Shown one piece after another: positions 50,776-60,497 of a stretch of DNA of 64,000 nucleotides. The translations under genes were made by a program, and so were the position numbers. Where the stretch lies: NCBI RefSeq assembly GCF_000525995.1, contig NZ_AODL01000016.1, positions 24,132 to 88,131 on the forward strand, in the 5' to 3' direction. This DNA is from Paenilisteria riparia FSL S10-1204 (lineage in GTDB: Bacteria > Bacillota > Bacilli > Lactobacillales > Listeriaceae). Position 1 is the first letter of the stretch, and each line of letters opens with the position of its first letter. The notes beneath the pieces were generated by a model, which did no database searches, was not told the DNA's origin, and worked only from the letters and a program-made list of their open reading frames with translations.

Positions 50776-50805
50776 TTGACACGGGCTTTCTTTATATGGT
50801 ATTAT
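50776..50805 (+). promoter_or_regulatory. Promoter of the rplU operon
   Basis: Consensus TTGACA (50776-50781), 18 bases, TATTAT (50800-50805), just after the rng stop. Confidence 0.75.
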
Positions 50806-50814
50806 TCTAATGTT

Positions 50815-50905
50815 ATGTTTGTAGCGCACCATGCTACAACCGCACAGAGCTGGGTTAAGTATTGCTTCGGTAATCCCCTGTGATGGCGAGTCTAAGTATA
50901 TGAGG
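50815..50905 (+). promoter_or_regulatory. Ribosomal protein L21 leader
   Basis: The transcribed leader before rplU contains GTAGCGCACCATGCTACAAC and further short stems (GGGTTAAGTATTGCTTCGG, with CCCCTGTGATGGCGAG after it). Its position and arrangement match the L21 leader family of Firmicutes, thought to mediate autoregulation by L21. I infer the identity from context and form; no covariance search was possible. Confidence 0.7.
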
Positions 50906-50915
50906 AGGTGCAAGT

Positions 50916-51224
50916 ATGTACGCAATTATTGAAACAGGTGGAAAACAAGTTAAAGTTGAAGCTGGCCAAGAGATCTATGTTGAGAAATTAGCAGGTGAAG
51001 TTGGTGACGTGGTAACATTTGACAAAGTCGTTTTTGTTGGTGGTGACGCTGTTAAAGTTGGAGCTCCATTCGTGGAAGGTGCAACAGTAACGGCTAAAGT
51101 TGAAAAACAAGGTCGCGCTAAGAAATTGACTGTTTTCAAATATAAGCCTAAAAAGAACTATCACAAAAAACAAGGTCATCGTCAACCTTATACAAAATTA
51201 ACGATTGACACAATCAACGCTTAA
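50916..51224 (+). CDS. rplU: 50S ribosomal protein L21
   Basis: A 102-residue L21 that binds 23S rRNA. It has the typical start [18 protein letters not shown] and the C-terminal basic motif [22 protein letters not shown] 50916 follows GAGGAGGTG. It heads the conserved rplU-prp-rpmA operon behind its own promoter and leader. Confidence 0.98.
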   Translation: MYAIIETGGKQVKVEAGQEIYVEKLAGEVGDVVTFDKVVFVGGDAVKVGAPFVEGATVTAKVEKQGRAKKLTVFKYKPKKNYHKKQGHRQPYTKLTIDTINA

Positions 51225-51245
51225 TTTTTTGAGGGGATGATACTT

Positions 51246-51566
51246 ATGATTCATGCAGATTTTATTCGGCGTGATGAACAAATTGTTGCTTTTGAGATGG
51301 ATGGTCATGCCAATTTTGCTGAGCAAGGTGCGGATTTGGTATGTGCAGGTGCTACATCGATTGCTTTTGGTATGGTAAATGCAATTAGTGAGAAGATGGG
51401 AATAGAGCCTGTAATGGAAGAAGATGATGGTTATCTTTACTATTCCGTTCCTGAGGACTTAGAAGGCAACGCGGTCGTTCAGATACTGCTGGAGGGCATG
51501 GAGCATCAATTGATATCTTTAGCGTATAGCTATCCTGATTATATTACGATTAACTCCAAAAAGTAG
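51246..51566 (+). CDS. prp: Ribosomal-processing cysteine protease Prp
   Basis: A 106-residue Prp (YsxB) protease that removes the N-terminal extension of L27. The catalytic dyad is H21 (in [10 protein letters not shown]) and C33 (in [17 protein letters not shown]). The start ATG 51246 is chosen because GAGGGG lies nine bases upstream; ATG 51237 would touch that site. Its substrate is encoded next: rpmA carries the matching extension. Family knowledge says both are essential where the extension is present. Confidence 0.95.
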   Translation: MIHADFIRRDEQIVAFEMDGHANFAEQGADLVCAGATSIAFGMVNAISEKMGIEPVMEEDDGYLYYSVPEDLEGNAVVQILLEGMEHQLISLAYSYPDYITINSKK

Positions 51567-51580
51567 GAGGTGGAATTTTC

Positions 51581-51871
51581 ATGTTAAAATTTGATATTCA
51601 ACACTTTGCCCATAAAAAAGGCGGTGGTTCTACATCCAATGGACGTGACTCCGAGTCGAAACGCTTAGGTGCTAAACGCGCTGATGGCCAATTCGTTACT
51701 GGTGGGTCTATCCTTTACCGTCAACGTGGCACAAAAATTTATCCTGGAACTAACGTTGGACGCGGCGGCGACGATACTCTTTTCGCTAAAGCTGATGGTG
51801 TTGTACGTTTTGAACGTATGGGCCGTGACAAGAAAAAAGTTAGTGTATATCCAGTAGCACAAGAAGCATAA
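51581..51871 (+). CDS. rpmA: 50S ribosomal protein L27 with cleavable N-terminal extension
   Basis: L27 of 96 residues, located near the peptidyl-transferase centre. It begins [20 protein letters not shown]: the first nine residues form the Firmicutes extension cleaved by Prp after F9, exposing AHKKGGG. The rest is standard ([37 protein letters not shown]). ATG 51581 follows AGGAGGTGG. A terminator ends the operon; spo0B, next in Bacillus, is missing. Confidence 0.98.
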   Translation: MLKFDIQHFAHKKGGGSTSNGRDSESKRLGAKRADGQFVTGGSILYRQRGTKIYPGTNVGRGGDDTLFAKADGVVRFERMGRDKKKVSVYPVAQEA

Positions 51872-51877
51872 TATGTA

Positions 51878-51908
51878 AGAGATCTTTCTTCGGGAGGGTC
51901 TCTTTTTT
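51878..51908 (+). terminator. Intrinsic terminator after rplU-prp-rpmA
   Basis: AGAGATCTTTC pairs with GGAGGGTCTCT around TTCG, followed by TTTTTT. Confidence 0.9.
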
Positions 51909-52006
51909 ATGTTTTATCCAGAACAATGTTTATCGATGTGTAGCGATAGGGTATAATCCTTATAACAAGTGCAATAAAACACAAGCTAGCTCAGGAGAGT
52001 AAAGGG

Positions 52007-52035
52007 TTGACAGCGTTTTCTTGATATGGTTTAAT
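52007..52035 (+). promoter_or_regulatory. Promoter of glpFK with overlapping cre-like site
   Basis: TTGACA (52007-52012), 17 bases, TTTAAT (52030-52035). The -35 region overlaps TTGACAGCGTTTTCTT, which fits the CcpA cre consensus with about two mismatches, suggesting glucose repression. A second TATAAT at 51952-51957 lacks a good -35. Confidence 0.6.
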
Positions 52036-52066
52036 AGCTTTAAGTTAATATTTTGTCAGGAGAAGA

Positions 52067-52133
52067 GATGACAATCAAAACGTGAGAAGGTCTGTGCTGT
52101 ACAGGTTTTTGTTTTGGTTGTCATTCTTTTTTT
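52067..52133 (+). terminator. Leader terminator of glpFK (probable GlpP-dependent antitermination site)
   Basis: GATGACAATCAAAAC (52067-52081) pairs with GTTTTGGTTGTCATT (52111-52125) and is followed by CTTTTTTT. It lies between the promoter and the glpF start, in the untranslated leader. In Bacillus the glpFK leader has such a terminator, overcome by the antiterminator GlpP with glycerol 3-phosphate; the same control is inferred here. Confidence 0.8.
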
Positions 52134-52227
52134 GAAATAAATGAAGTATGAGTTAGTGCTAGCGGTGACAAGGGGTATATTTTCGTTACGAATGTGCTAA
52201 CTAGAAAATCAAAAGGAGTTGAAATCA

Positions 52228-53040
52228 ATGGACACAAGTATTGGCACACAATTTTTAGGTGAGTTATTAGGTACGATGATTTTAGTGCTATTCGGTGGGG
52301 GCGTTGTGGCAGGCGTGTCATTGAAGCAATCAAAAGCGGAGGCAGGCGGTTGGGTAGTTGTTACGCTTGCTTGGGGCTTAGCGGTTACGATGGGGGTTTA
52401 TGTATCCGGATACATGAGTTTGGCGCATTTGAACCCTGCTGTAACAATTGGTATGGCACTTGCGGGTAAATTTCCTTGGGCAGATGTTTTTCCTTACATA
52501 TCTGCACAATTCATCGGGGCGTTCATTGGGGCGACGCTGGTATGGCTCCACTATTTCCCACATTGGGCGAAAACAGAAGATAAACCTACGAAACTAGGTG
52601 TGTTCTCAACAGCACCAGCGATTCGTCATTATACATCGAATTTCTTTGGAGAAGCATTAGGTACATTTATTTTGATTTTCGGACTTTTATCTATTGGTGC
52701 AAACAAATTTTCAGAAGGTTTGAATCCGTTAGTTGTTGGTGGCTTGATTGTCGTTATCGGTATGTCACTTGGTGGTACGACTGGGTATGCGATTAATCCA
52801 GCGCGTGACTTAGGTCCTCGAATTGCACATTTTGTCTGGCCGATTGCTGGAAAAGGTGGATCAGATTGGGCGTATTCTTGGGTGCCTGTGCTCGGACCCG
52901 TTGTCGGCGGTGCGCTAGGCGGACTTGGATACAACGCAATAATTAACGGTGACTTTAACGTTTGGTTATGGATTTTCATAGCACTGTTCCTTGTGATTTT
53001 ACTTGGAACCATGCAACTCGACAAAAAACAAAAAGCGTGA
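52228..53040 (+). CDS. glpF: Glycerol uptake facilitator (aquaglyceroporin)
   Basis: MIP-family channel of 270 residues with six transmembrane helices and two half-helices. The two NPA motifs are present, HLNPAVTIGMAL (about residues 69-80) and AINPARDLGPR (about 190-200); the Asp after the second NPA-Arg is typical of glycerol channels. It imports glycerol for phosphorylation by GlpK next door. ATG 52228 is selected because AAAGGAG stands ten bases upstream; the in-frame TTG 52219 is too close. glpF and glpK lie between rpmA and obgE, as in Listeria. Confidence 0.95.
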   Translation: MDTSIGTQFLGELLGTMILVLFGGGVVAGVSLKQSKAEAGGWVVVTLAWGLAVTMGVYVSGYMSLAHLNPAVTIGMALAGKFPWADVFPYISAQFIGAFIGATLVWLHYFPHWAKTEDKPTKLGVFSTAPAIRHYTSNFFGEALGTFILIFGLLSIGANKFSEGLNPLVVGGLIVVIGMSLGGTTGYAINPARDLGPRIAHFVWPIAGKGGSDWAYSWVPVLGPVVGGALGGLGYNAIINGDFNVWLWIFIALFLVILLGTMQLDKKQKA

Positions 53041-53066
53041 CAAAATATAGATGCGGGCACATATAA

Positions 53067-54578
<1,512 letters not shown>

Positions 54579-54585
54579 TAAGATG

Positions 54586-54620
54586 GAAGCACCCATTCGA
54601 GTTTGGGTGTTTCTTTTTTT
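54586..54620 (+). terminator. Intrinsic terminator after glpFK
   Basis: GAAGCACCCA pairs with TGGGTGTTTC around a short loop and is followed by TTTTTTT. Confidence 0.88.
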
Positions 54621-54668
54621 ATTTTTTTGGCTAAAAACGTATCTTTAAAATAAAATATCCGAAAAAGG

Positions 54669-54698
54669 ATGACATTTGTAGGTGAAGTTGGTTATAAT
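54669..54698 (+). promoter_or_regulatory. Promoter of obgE
   Basis: ATGACA (54669-54674), 18 bases, TATAAT (54693-54698), 35 bases before the start codon. Confidence 0.6.
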
Positions 54699-54733
54699 GA
54701 ACAGATGATATAAAATTGGACGGGAGAATGATT

Positions 54734-56023
54734 ATGTTTATAGATCAAGTTAAGATATATGTAAGAGCCGGTGATGGCGGAGATGGGATGGTCGCATTTC
54801 GTCGTGAAAAATTTGTACCAAATGGTGGCCCAGCAGGTGGTGACGGTGGTAATGGTGGTAATGTTGTTTTTGAAGTAGATGAAGGTTTGCGGACGTTAGT
54901 CGATTTCCGTTATCAACGCCGTTTTAAAGCGGAACGTGGCGAACACGGAATGAGTAAAAGTATGCACGGTCGTGGCGCAGATGATTTAGTCGTGAAAGTA
55001 CCACAAGGAACCGTTGTGACAGATGTAGAGACGGGCGAAGTGATTGCTGATTTAGTGGCACATGGTCAACAAGCGTTAATTGCTAAAGCTGGCCGTGGTG
55101 GTCGTGGAAATAAGCGCTTTGCAACTCCTGCCAATCCGGCGCCTGAACTTTCCGAGAACGGTGAGCCTGGCCAAGAACGTACGATTCAATTAGAGTTGAA
55201 AGTATTAGCCGATGTTGGTTTAGTAGGTTTTCCAAGTGTTGGTAAATCAACATTGTTATCGGTTGTTTCTGCAGCACGTCCGAAAATCGCGGCGTACCAT
55301 TTTACAACGATTGTTCCTAATTTAGGAATGGTGGACACAGGGGATGGCCGTAGCTTTGTTATGGCGGATTTACCGGGCTTGATCGAAGGGGCTAGCCAAG
55401 GTGTTGGTCTGGGGCATCAGTTCTTACGCCATATTGAACGTACGCGTGTTATCGTTCATGTGATTGACATGTCTGCTTCGGAAGGTCGCGACCCGTATGA
55501 GGATTACTTGGCGATTAACAAGGAGCTTGAACAGTACAATTTACGCTTGATGGAACGCCCACAAGTCATTGTCGCGAACAAAATGGATATGCCAGATGCA
55601 GAAGAACAGTTAGCTATGTTTAAAGAAAAATTAACGGAGGATGTTCCTGTATTCCCGATTTCTGCAGTTACTAAATCAGGTTTGAATGCTTTAATCCTAT
55701 CGGTTGCTGATAAATTGGAAAATACGCCGGAATTCCCATTGGATGAGCTACTAGAAAAAGAAGAAGAAGATACAGTACTTTACAAATTCGAAGCAGAAGC
55801 TCCTGATTTTGAAATTTCGCGTGATCCTGATGGTGCGTATGTACTAACTGGGGAGAAATTAGAACGTCTATTTGCGATGACGAACTTCGAACGTGATGCG
55901 TCAATTCAACGCTTTTCTCGTCAATTGCGGGCGATGGGTGTCGATGATGCACTCCGAAAACGTGGGGCGCAAGATGGTGACATCGTTCGTCTGTTTGATT
56001 TCGAGTTTGAATTCATCGAGTAA
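54734..56023 (+). CDS. obgE: GTPase Obg
   Basis: Essential ribosome-associated GTPase of 429 residues. The glycine-rich OBG fold fills about 1-158 ([36 protein letters not shown]). The G domain has [11 protein letters not shown] (about 165-175), [10 protein letters not shown] and NKMDMP. The C-terminal OCT domain spans about 350-429 ([20 protein letters not shown]). ATG 54734 is chosen, eight bases after GGGAG; earlier in-frame ATGs exist at 54728 and 54716. pheA follows 18 bases later. Confidence 0.97.
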   Translation: MFIDQVKIYVRAGDGGDGMVAFRREKFVPNGGPAGGDGGNGGNVVFEVDEGLRTLVDFRYQRRFKAERGEHGMSKSMHGRGADDLVVKVPQGTVVTDVETGEVIADLVAHGQQALIAKAGRGGRGNKRFATPANPAPELSENGEPGQERTIQLELKVLADVGLVGFPSVGKSTLLSVVSAARPKIAAYHFTTIVPNLGMVDTGDGRSFVMADLPGLIEGASQGVGLGHQFLRHIERTRVIVHVIDMSASEGRDPYEDYLAINKELEQYNLRLMERPQVIVANKMDMPDAEEQLAMFKEKLTEDVPVFPISAVTKSGLNALILSVADKLENTPEFPLDELLEKEEEDTVLYKFEAEAPDFEISRDPDGAYVLTGEKLERLFAMTNFERDASIQRFSRQLRAMGVDDALRKRGAQDGDIVRLFDFEFEFIE

Positions 56024-56041
56024 TAAAGGGGTGGTATGGTT

Positions 56042-56899
56042 ATGAAGGTTGGTTACTTGGGGCCTGTGGCAACATTTACACATACGGCGGCGGTGAGCGC
56101 TTTTCCTCACGATGAGGCGGTTGCTTATGCCTCGATTCCCGATTGCATTATGGCGATTGAAAAAGGACGCGTGGACGTGGCGGTTGTTCCGATTGAGAAT
56201 ACGATTGAAGGGACAGTGAATGTGACGCTAGATTATTTGTTTCATCAGTCGAGCGTGCCAATTGTGGCCGAAATTGTTGTTCCAATTGCGCAACATGTCA
56301 TGGTTCACCCGAATAATAGCAACACATGGCAATCTGTTCAAAAAGTAATGTCACATCCGCAAGCTATCGCGCAATGCCATACATTTTTACAAACAGAGCT
56401 GTATGGTGTAGAGCGCGAAACAACGCCTTCTACGGCTTATGCGGCAGAATGGGTAAGCAAGCACCCGAATGAGCTAATCGCGGCAATTGCGCCTTATATG
56501 GCGGCTGAGACATATGGTTTAACGATTGTGCAAGAAAATGCGCAAGATATCGAGTTAAATCAGACTAGGTTTGTCGTTTTAAGTCGTCAGCCAGTAAACG
56601 TTGCTTTGCCAGACCGTGAAGAAGAAAAAACATCGGTCAGCGTTATTTTGCCAAACAATATGCCCGGAGCGCTTCATAAAGTACTCGCAACTTTTGCATG
56701 GCGCAACATCGATATGAGCAAAATCGAATCACGGCCATTAAAAACATCACTCGGCGAGTATTTTTTCCTCATCGATCTTTTATCAGACGGGGAAGCGCAA
56801 TTAGTGCAAAATGCATTAGAAGAAATCGCCTTGCTTGGTGGCACAACGCGCGAATTAGGTACCTATCATGTGTATCGTTTACCAGTAAAAGTGAAATAA
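56042..56899 (+). CDS. pheA: Prephenate dehydratase
   Basis: A 285-residue enzyme converting prephenate to phenylpyruvate for phenylalanine synthesis. The PDT domain starts KVGYLGPVATFTHTAA and contains VVPIENTIEGTVNVTLDYL and the catalytic NQTRFVVLSR. The C-terminal ACT domain (about 200-280) has NNMPGALHKVLATFAWRNID and the ESRP motif, indicating feedback control by phenylalanine. ATG 56042 is preferred over ATG 56036 because AAGGGGTGG lies upstream at better spacing. It lacks a chorismate mutase domain. Confidence 0.96.
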   Translation: MKVGYLGPVATFTHTAAVSAFPHDEAVAYASIPDCIMAIEKGRVDVAVVPIENTIEGTVNVTLDYLFHQSSVPIVAEIVVPIAQHVMVHPNNSNTWQSVQKVMSHPQAIAQCHTFLQTELYGVERETTPSTAYAAEWVSKHPNELIAAIAPYMAAETYGLTIVQENAQDIELNQTRFVVLSRQPVNVALPDREEEKTSVSVILPNNMPGALHKVLATFAWRNIDMSKIESRPLKTSLGEYFFLIDLLSDGEAQLVQNALEEIALLGGTTRELGTYHVYRLPVKVK

Positions 56900-56904
56900 T
56901 CCAG

Positions 56905-56939
56905 AAATCATGTCTTTGTGAATGCAGGCATGATTTTTT
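56905..56939 (+). terminator. Intrinsic terminator after pheA
   Basis: AAATCATGTC pairs with GGCATGATTT around a 13-base loop, followed by TTTT. Confidence 0.88.
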
Positions 56940-57016
56940 GATATCCTTTTCCATTGCAGTTTTCCGCTAACTAAGCTAGACTTTTAAGTAGAAAAATGTT
57001 TGAAGGAGTGTAGCAA

Positions 57017-57742
57017 ATGGCAGGGCATTCGAAATGGAAAAACATACAGGGGCGTAAAAATGCACAAGACTCGAAGCGGGCAAAAGTGTTTCAAAAGTTA
57101 GCCAAAGAAATTTTTGTGGCGGCAAAAGCTGGTGTGGATATTAGCACGAATGCGTCGTTGCGGCTTGTTGTCGATAAAGCAAAGGCAGTAAATATGCCAA
57201 ATGATAATATTAAACGTGCAATTGATAAAGCTGCGGGAAATACGGCTGGTGAGCATTATGATGAAATTACGTACGAAGGATACGCTCCTGGTGGCATTGC
57301 TGTATTAGTGCATACGTTAACGGATAATCGAAATCGGACATCCACGAATGTTCGTGTGGCGTTCAACAAAAATGGTGGAAATTTAGGTGAAACAGGAAGT
57401 GTCGCCTATATGTTTGATCGAAAAGGCTATATTGTGATTGAGCGGGCGGATTTGGAAGTGGACGAGGATACATTCATCTTAGAAGCAATTGAAGCAGGCG
57501 CAGATGATGTAGAGGCAAGCGAAGAAGCTTTTGAAGTGTACACAGAAGCAAATACTTTTACGGATGTGAAAGATGCACTGAGTGAAGCTGGATATGCCTT
57601 TGTAACAGCAGAGCTATCGATGATTCCGCAAGTTTCCAATGAGATTCCAAAAGACAAAAAAGAACAGTTTGAGCGAATGATTGATGCATTAGAAGATGAC
57701 GATGACGTACAAGAAGTATATACGAATGCAATTGGTTATTGA
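57017..57742 (+). CDS. yebC: YebC/PmpR-family protein
   Basis: A 241-residue cytoplasmic protein of the YebC family, with the universal N-terminus MAGHSKWKNIQGRKNAQDSK and the RAIDKAAGN and YEGYAPGGIAVLVHTLTDNR blocks. Members have been described as DNA-binding regulators and, more recently, as factors that relieve ribosome stalling; which applies here is not visible. ATG 57017 follows GAAGGAG. A short gap separates it from a small membrane protein gene. Confidence 0.96.
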   Translation: MAGHSKWKNIQGRKNAQDSKRAKVFQKLAKEIFVAAKAGVDISTNASLRLVVDKAKAVNMPNDNIKRAIDKAAGNTAGEHYDEITYEGYAPGGIAVLVHTLTDNRNRTSTNVRVAFNKNGGNLGETGSVAYMFDRKGYIVIERADLEVDEDTFILEAIEAGADDVEASEEAFEVYTEANTFTDVKDALSEAGYAFVTAELSMIPQVSNEIPKDKKEQFERMIDALEDDDDVQEVYTNAIGY

Positions 57743-57760
57743 TGGGAAGGAGGATGGAAG

Positions 57761-58132
57761 ATGAACAGAACAGCAGAATTTATACTAGGCTTGATTGGTG
57801 GTATTACAGGTATCATTGCTTCCGGAACAGCGTTGATTTCAGGTTTGGTGCTAACAGGTATTAGTGCCTTTGATGTCGATCCAATATTCGCCAATTATTA
57901 TGGGCTAGGCCTGCTCTTTGCAAGCATAGTGGTATTTTTTGTGGCTGTATTTGGCATCGTTGCAGCATGCCTATTAAAAAAGAATCCAAAAGTCTGGGGA
58001 ATCCTGCTAATCATCGCAGGAGGCATAGGCTTTGTCCTCATTCAACTACTTTGGATTGTACCAGGCGTATTACTAATCATTTCCGGAATCATGTGCGTAT
58101 CGCGTAAAGCATCGCCATACGATGATTTCTAA
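57761..58132 (+). CDS. DUF4064-like small membrane protein
   Basis: A 123-residue membrane protein with three or four hydrophobic segments: an N-terminal NRTAEFILGLIGGITGIIAS, then LGLLFASIVVFFVAVFGIVA, and two more near WGILLIIAGGIGFVLIQLLW. The N-terminal pattern (NRTAEFILGLIGGI) matches DUF4064-type proteins common in Firmicutes, whose function is unknown. ATG 57761 follows GGAAGGAGG and is 18 bases after yebC, so co-transcription is likely. Confidence 0.8.
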   Translation: MNRTAEFILGLIGGITGIIASGTALISGLVLTGISAFDVDPIFANYYGLGLLFASIVVFFVAVFGIVAACLLKKNPKVWGILLIIAGGIGFVLIQLLWIVPGVLLIISGIMCVSRKASPYDDF

Positions 58133-58174
58133 ACTAAAGTCTAATATAAACCATATTTTAACGAAAAATAAGTA

Positions 58175-58250
58175 AGGAATCGCGTGTCCCTATTTCTGGG
58201 TAAGACGTGATTTCTGCTTTACGCAAATCGAGCGCTTGTCGCCGATTTAT
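58175..58250 (+). other. Hairpins in the gap downstream of the DUF4064-like gene
   Basis: Within 58133-58374, GGAATCGCGTGTCCC pairs imperfectly with GGGTAAGACGTGATTTC (58175-58213), and AAATCG pairs with CGATTT (58226-58249). No T tract follows the first hairpin, so it is at best a weak terminator. No gene is seen in these 242 bases. Confidence 0.4.
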
Positions 58251-58374
58251 TTGGGTTATACACCTTTTCTTTTTTTGTGTCAAAATTGTAAGGTGCCCGT
58301 CATCTAAATCGAGGGAATTTCAGTCGTTGTATTGGTAAGATAAATACATAAATAAGGCGATTGGAGCGATTGAC

Positions 58375-58506
58375 ATGAAAAAATTAATAATTACAGGTGC
58401 AGTATTAGGAACTTTATTATTAGGATTAACAGGGTATTTTGCTTACCAAATGCATGGCGTGATTGCGAGCGCTGATTTGGTGAAAGTGGGAAATTTACAA
58501 AAATAA
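58375..58506 (+). CDS. Small 43-residue membrane or secreted peptide
   Basis: A short reading frame: MKKLIITGAVLGTLLLGLTG, then YFAYQMHGVIASADLVKVGN, then LQK and TAA. A lysine-rich start, a single hydrophobic segment (about residues 4-23) and a short polar tail suggest either one membrane anchor or a signal peptide. ATG 58375 is preceded by TTGGAGCG at suitable distance, which supports translation. It stands alone, 74 bases before ldh. No family recognised. Confidence 0.6.
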   Translation: MKKLIITGAVLGTLLLGLTGYFAYQMHGVIASADLVKVGNLQK

Positions 58507-58579
58507 TCTAAAATAGCACTTTTCTTTCGGTTTGATTCTGTGTAAAATGGGAACTAGATTGTAAGGAAGGTGATGTCAT

Positions 58580-59518
58580 ATGAAGCCTAGGAAAGTAATG
58601 ATTATTGGTGCTGGAAACGTTGGTTCAGCAGCAGCACATGCGTTTGTGAATCAAAATATTTGCGAGGAATTGGTGCTCGTTGATTTGAATGCAGAACGTG
58701 TGGAAGGGCATCGCAAAGATTTAGCGGATGCAGCGGCTTTCACGCACGGTATGATGAAAATCAGTGTTCGTGAGGCAAAAGATTGTAAAGATATTGATAT
58801 TGCTGTAATTACTGTAACGGCAGGAGCTTTGAAAGAAGGTCAGACAAGACTTGACGAGCTAAAAAGTACATCGCGAATCATTGCGAACATTGTTCCAGAC
58901 ATGATGAAAAATGGATTTGAAGGTATTTTCTTAGTAGCGGCGAATCCAGTGGATATTATTACATATCAAGTATGGAAGTTATCCGGATTACCTCGCCATC
59001 GTGTGCTTGGAACGGGCGTTTGGCTTGATACGACAAGATTACGTCGTTTGCTTTCTGAAAAATTAGATGTGGCGCCACAAAGTATTGATGCATTTGTACT
59101 TGGTGAACATGGCGACTCGCAGTTTCCAGTTTGGTCTCATTCTTCTGTTTACGGGAAATCAATTAATGCGTATAGCAAAGAAAAATTTGGCACAGAGTTT
59201 GATTTGAAGGCTATTGGAGAACGGGCACGTGATACTGGCTTTGAAATTTATCATCAAAAAGGTTGTACGGAATACGGTATTGCTGGAACAATTGTGGAAA
59301 TTTCCCGTAACATTTTCAGTGGGAGCCATCGCGCGTTGGCAGTTTCGTGCGTATTAGATGGTGAATACGGAAAGTCTAACATCGCGATTGGTGTTCCAGC
59401 TGTACTAGCGCAAGATGGCGTGAAGGAGATTATCGAACTTGAATTAAACAAGCTGGAGAAGTCACAATTCGATGCTTCAGCTGCTGTCATTGCAGAGAAT
59501 ATCGGGCACTTGGGCTAA
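58580..59518 (+). CDS. ldh: L-lactate dehydrogenase
   Basis: A 312-residue NAD-dependent L-lactate dehydrogenase, interconverting pyruvate and lactate. It has the Rossmann motif IIGAGNVGSAAAHAF (about residues 9-23), VAANPVDIITYQVW, and the catalytic histidine in LGEHGDSQFPVWSH (about 176-189). It sits between yebC and ruvA as the second ldh copy does in Listeria, so a main ldh is probably elsewhere. The start ATG 58580 follows GGAAGGTG. A bidirectional terminator follows. Confidence 0.93.
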   Translation: MKPRKVMIIGAGNVGSAAAHAFVNQNICEELVLVDLNAERVEGHRKDLADAAAFTHGMMKISVREAKDCKDIDIAVITVTAGALKEGQTRLDELKSTSRIIANIVPDMMKNGFEGIFLVAANPVDIITYQVWKLSGLPRHRVLGTGVWLDTTRLRRLLSEKLDVAPQSIDAFVLGEHGDSQFPVWSHSSVYGKSINAYSKEKFGTEFDLKAIGERARDTGFEIYHQKGCTEYGIAGTIVEISRNIFSGSHRALAVSCVLDGEYGKSNIAIGVPAVLAQDGVKEIIELELNKLEKSQFDASAAVIAENIGHLG

Positions 59519-59530
59519 AAAATAGATAGC

Positions 59531-59566
59531 AAAAACAGCGATCCGGCATTATGAATCGCTGTTTTT
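59531..59566. terminator. Bidirectional terminator between ldh and the 51-residue gene
   Basis: AAAAACAGCGAT pairs perfectly with ATCGCTGTTTTT around a 12-base loop. It serves ldh on the + strand and the small gene on the - strand, whose stop codon lies at its right edge. Confidence 0.9.
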
Positions 59567-59721
59567 CATCGTGATTTCGGATTGTTTTGTTCTTCTTTAT
59601 TGAGTTGTTTTAATTTTTGTTTGACTTCGTAATTGGAGGTGGAACGGTTCGCTGGATTGAGTGCCGAGGCTGCGAGATGTACGAATTTTTTGAGTGATTT
59701 TGTGATGGTTTTTTCTGTCAT
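59566..59721 (-). CDS. Small basic 51-residue protein, unrecognised
   Basis: A reverse-strand gene of 51 codons: MTEKTITKSLKKFVHLAASA, then LNPANRSTSNYEVKQKLKQL, then NKEEQNNPKSR. It is hydrophilic and basic, probably helical in part. The start is supported by a strong AAAAGGAGG eight bases upstream of the ATG (complement of 59719-59721); a longer frame with an upstream ATG has no such site. It may be a small regulatory or nucleic-acid-associated protein, but no function is evident. It occupies the ldh-ruvA gap. Confidence 0.65.
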   Translation of the reverse strand: MTEKTITKSLKKFVHLAASALNPANRSTSNYEVKQKLKQLNKEEQNNPKSR

Positions 59722-59831
59722 GGGTTTGCCTCCTTTTCTTTTATTGTATGCGATTTCATGAATTTTCACAAGATGGTGCGTGTGGAATTCTCGGAATATA
59801 GCTTTTTTGATAGTACAAATGTTCTTTTTTA

Positions 59832-59840
59832 TGCTATCAT
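59832..59840 (+). promoter_or_regulatory. Possible extended -10 promoter of ruvAB
   Basis: TGC followed by TATCAT (59835-59840), 38 bases before ruvA. A TTGATA at 59807-59812 is too far upstream (22 bases) to be a normal -35. Confidence 0.35.
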
Positions 59841-59877
59841 GGAAGGAGTGAATTTAATTTGATGGAGGGCATTTTCT

Positions 59878-60481
59878 TTGTATGAGTATATAAAAGGTAC
59901 GGTGACGGATATTTCTCCAGAGTATATTGTGATTGAGACAAGTCAGATTGGTTATCAAATTATGACAGGAAATCCTTTTTCTTTTTCGAGCTTAGAGGGG
60001 CAGGAGACGAAGGTTTATTTATATCAGCATGTGCGCGAGGACAATATTTCTTTATTCGGCTTCCAAACGGCAGAAGAACGCTATTTATTTAAAAAAATTG
60101 CTCGGCGTGTCTGGTATTGGACCAAAGAGTGCGCTAGCTATTATTGCGGCAGGTGATCCAGTTCCGCTTATTTCAGCGATTGAAGCAGAGGATGATGTAT
60201 ATTTAACGAAATTTCCGAGTGTTGGGAAAAAGACGGCACGCCAAATTATTCTTGATTTAAAAGGAAAACTAGCAGATGTCGCGGCGGATCAAATTACGGT
60301 ACAAAAAGCGACGAAAGATATTTCTGATGGTTTGCCAACGGCGCTAGAAGAGGCTGTATTGGCTTTGGAAGCACTTGGTTATAGTACACGTGAATTGAAG
60401 AAAGTATTGCCGAAATTGGAAAAAGAAGTATTGACGAGCAATGACTATATTAAGCTAGCATTGCAGCTCATGACGAAGTAA
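59878..60481 (+). CDS. ruvA: Holliday junction DNA helicase subunit RuvA (one-base frameshift in this sequence)
   Basis: Junction-recognition subunit that loads RuvB; 200 residues after correction. The OB fold begins [20 protein letters not shown]. The helix-hairpin-helix region [16 protein letters not shown] and [20 protein letters not shown] follows, and a C-terminal RuvB-binding domain ends [19 protein letters not shown]. The frame breaks at the A7 run 60091-60097; removing one A restores [17 protein letters not shown]. The start is TTG 59878, eight bases after GGAGGG, the only start giving the family N-terminus. Confidence 0.94.
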
Positions 60482-60497
60482 GGAAGGGGAATGTGAC

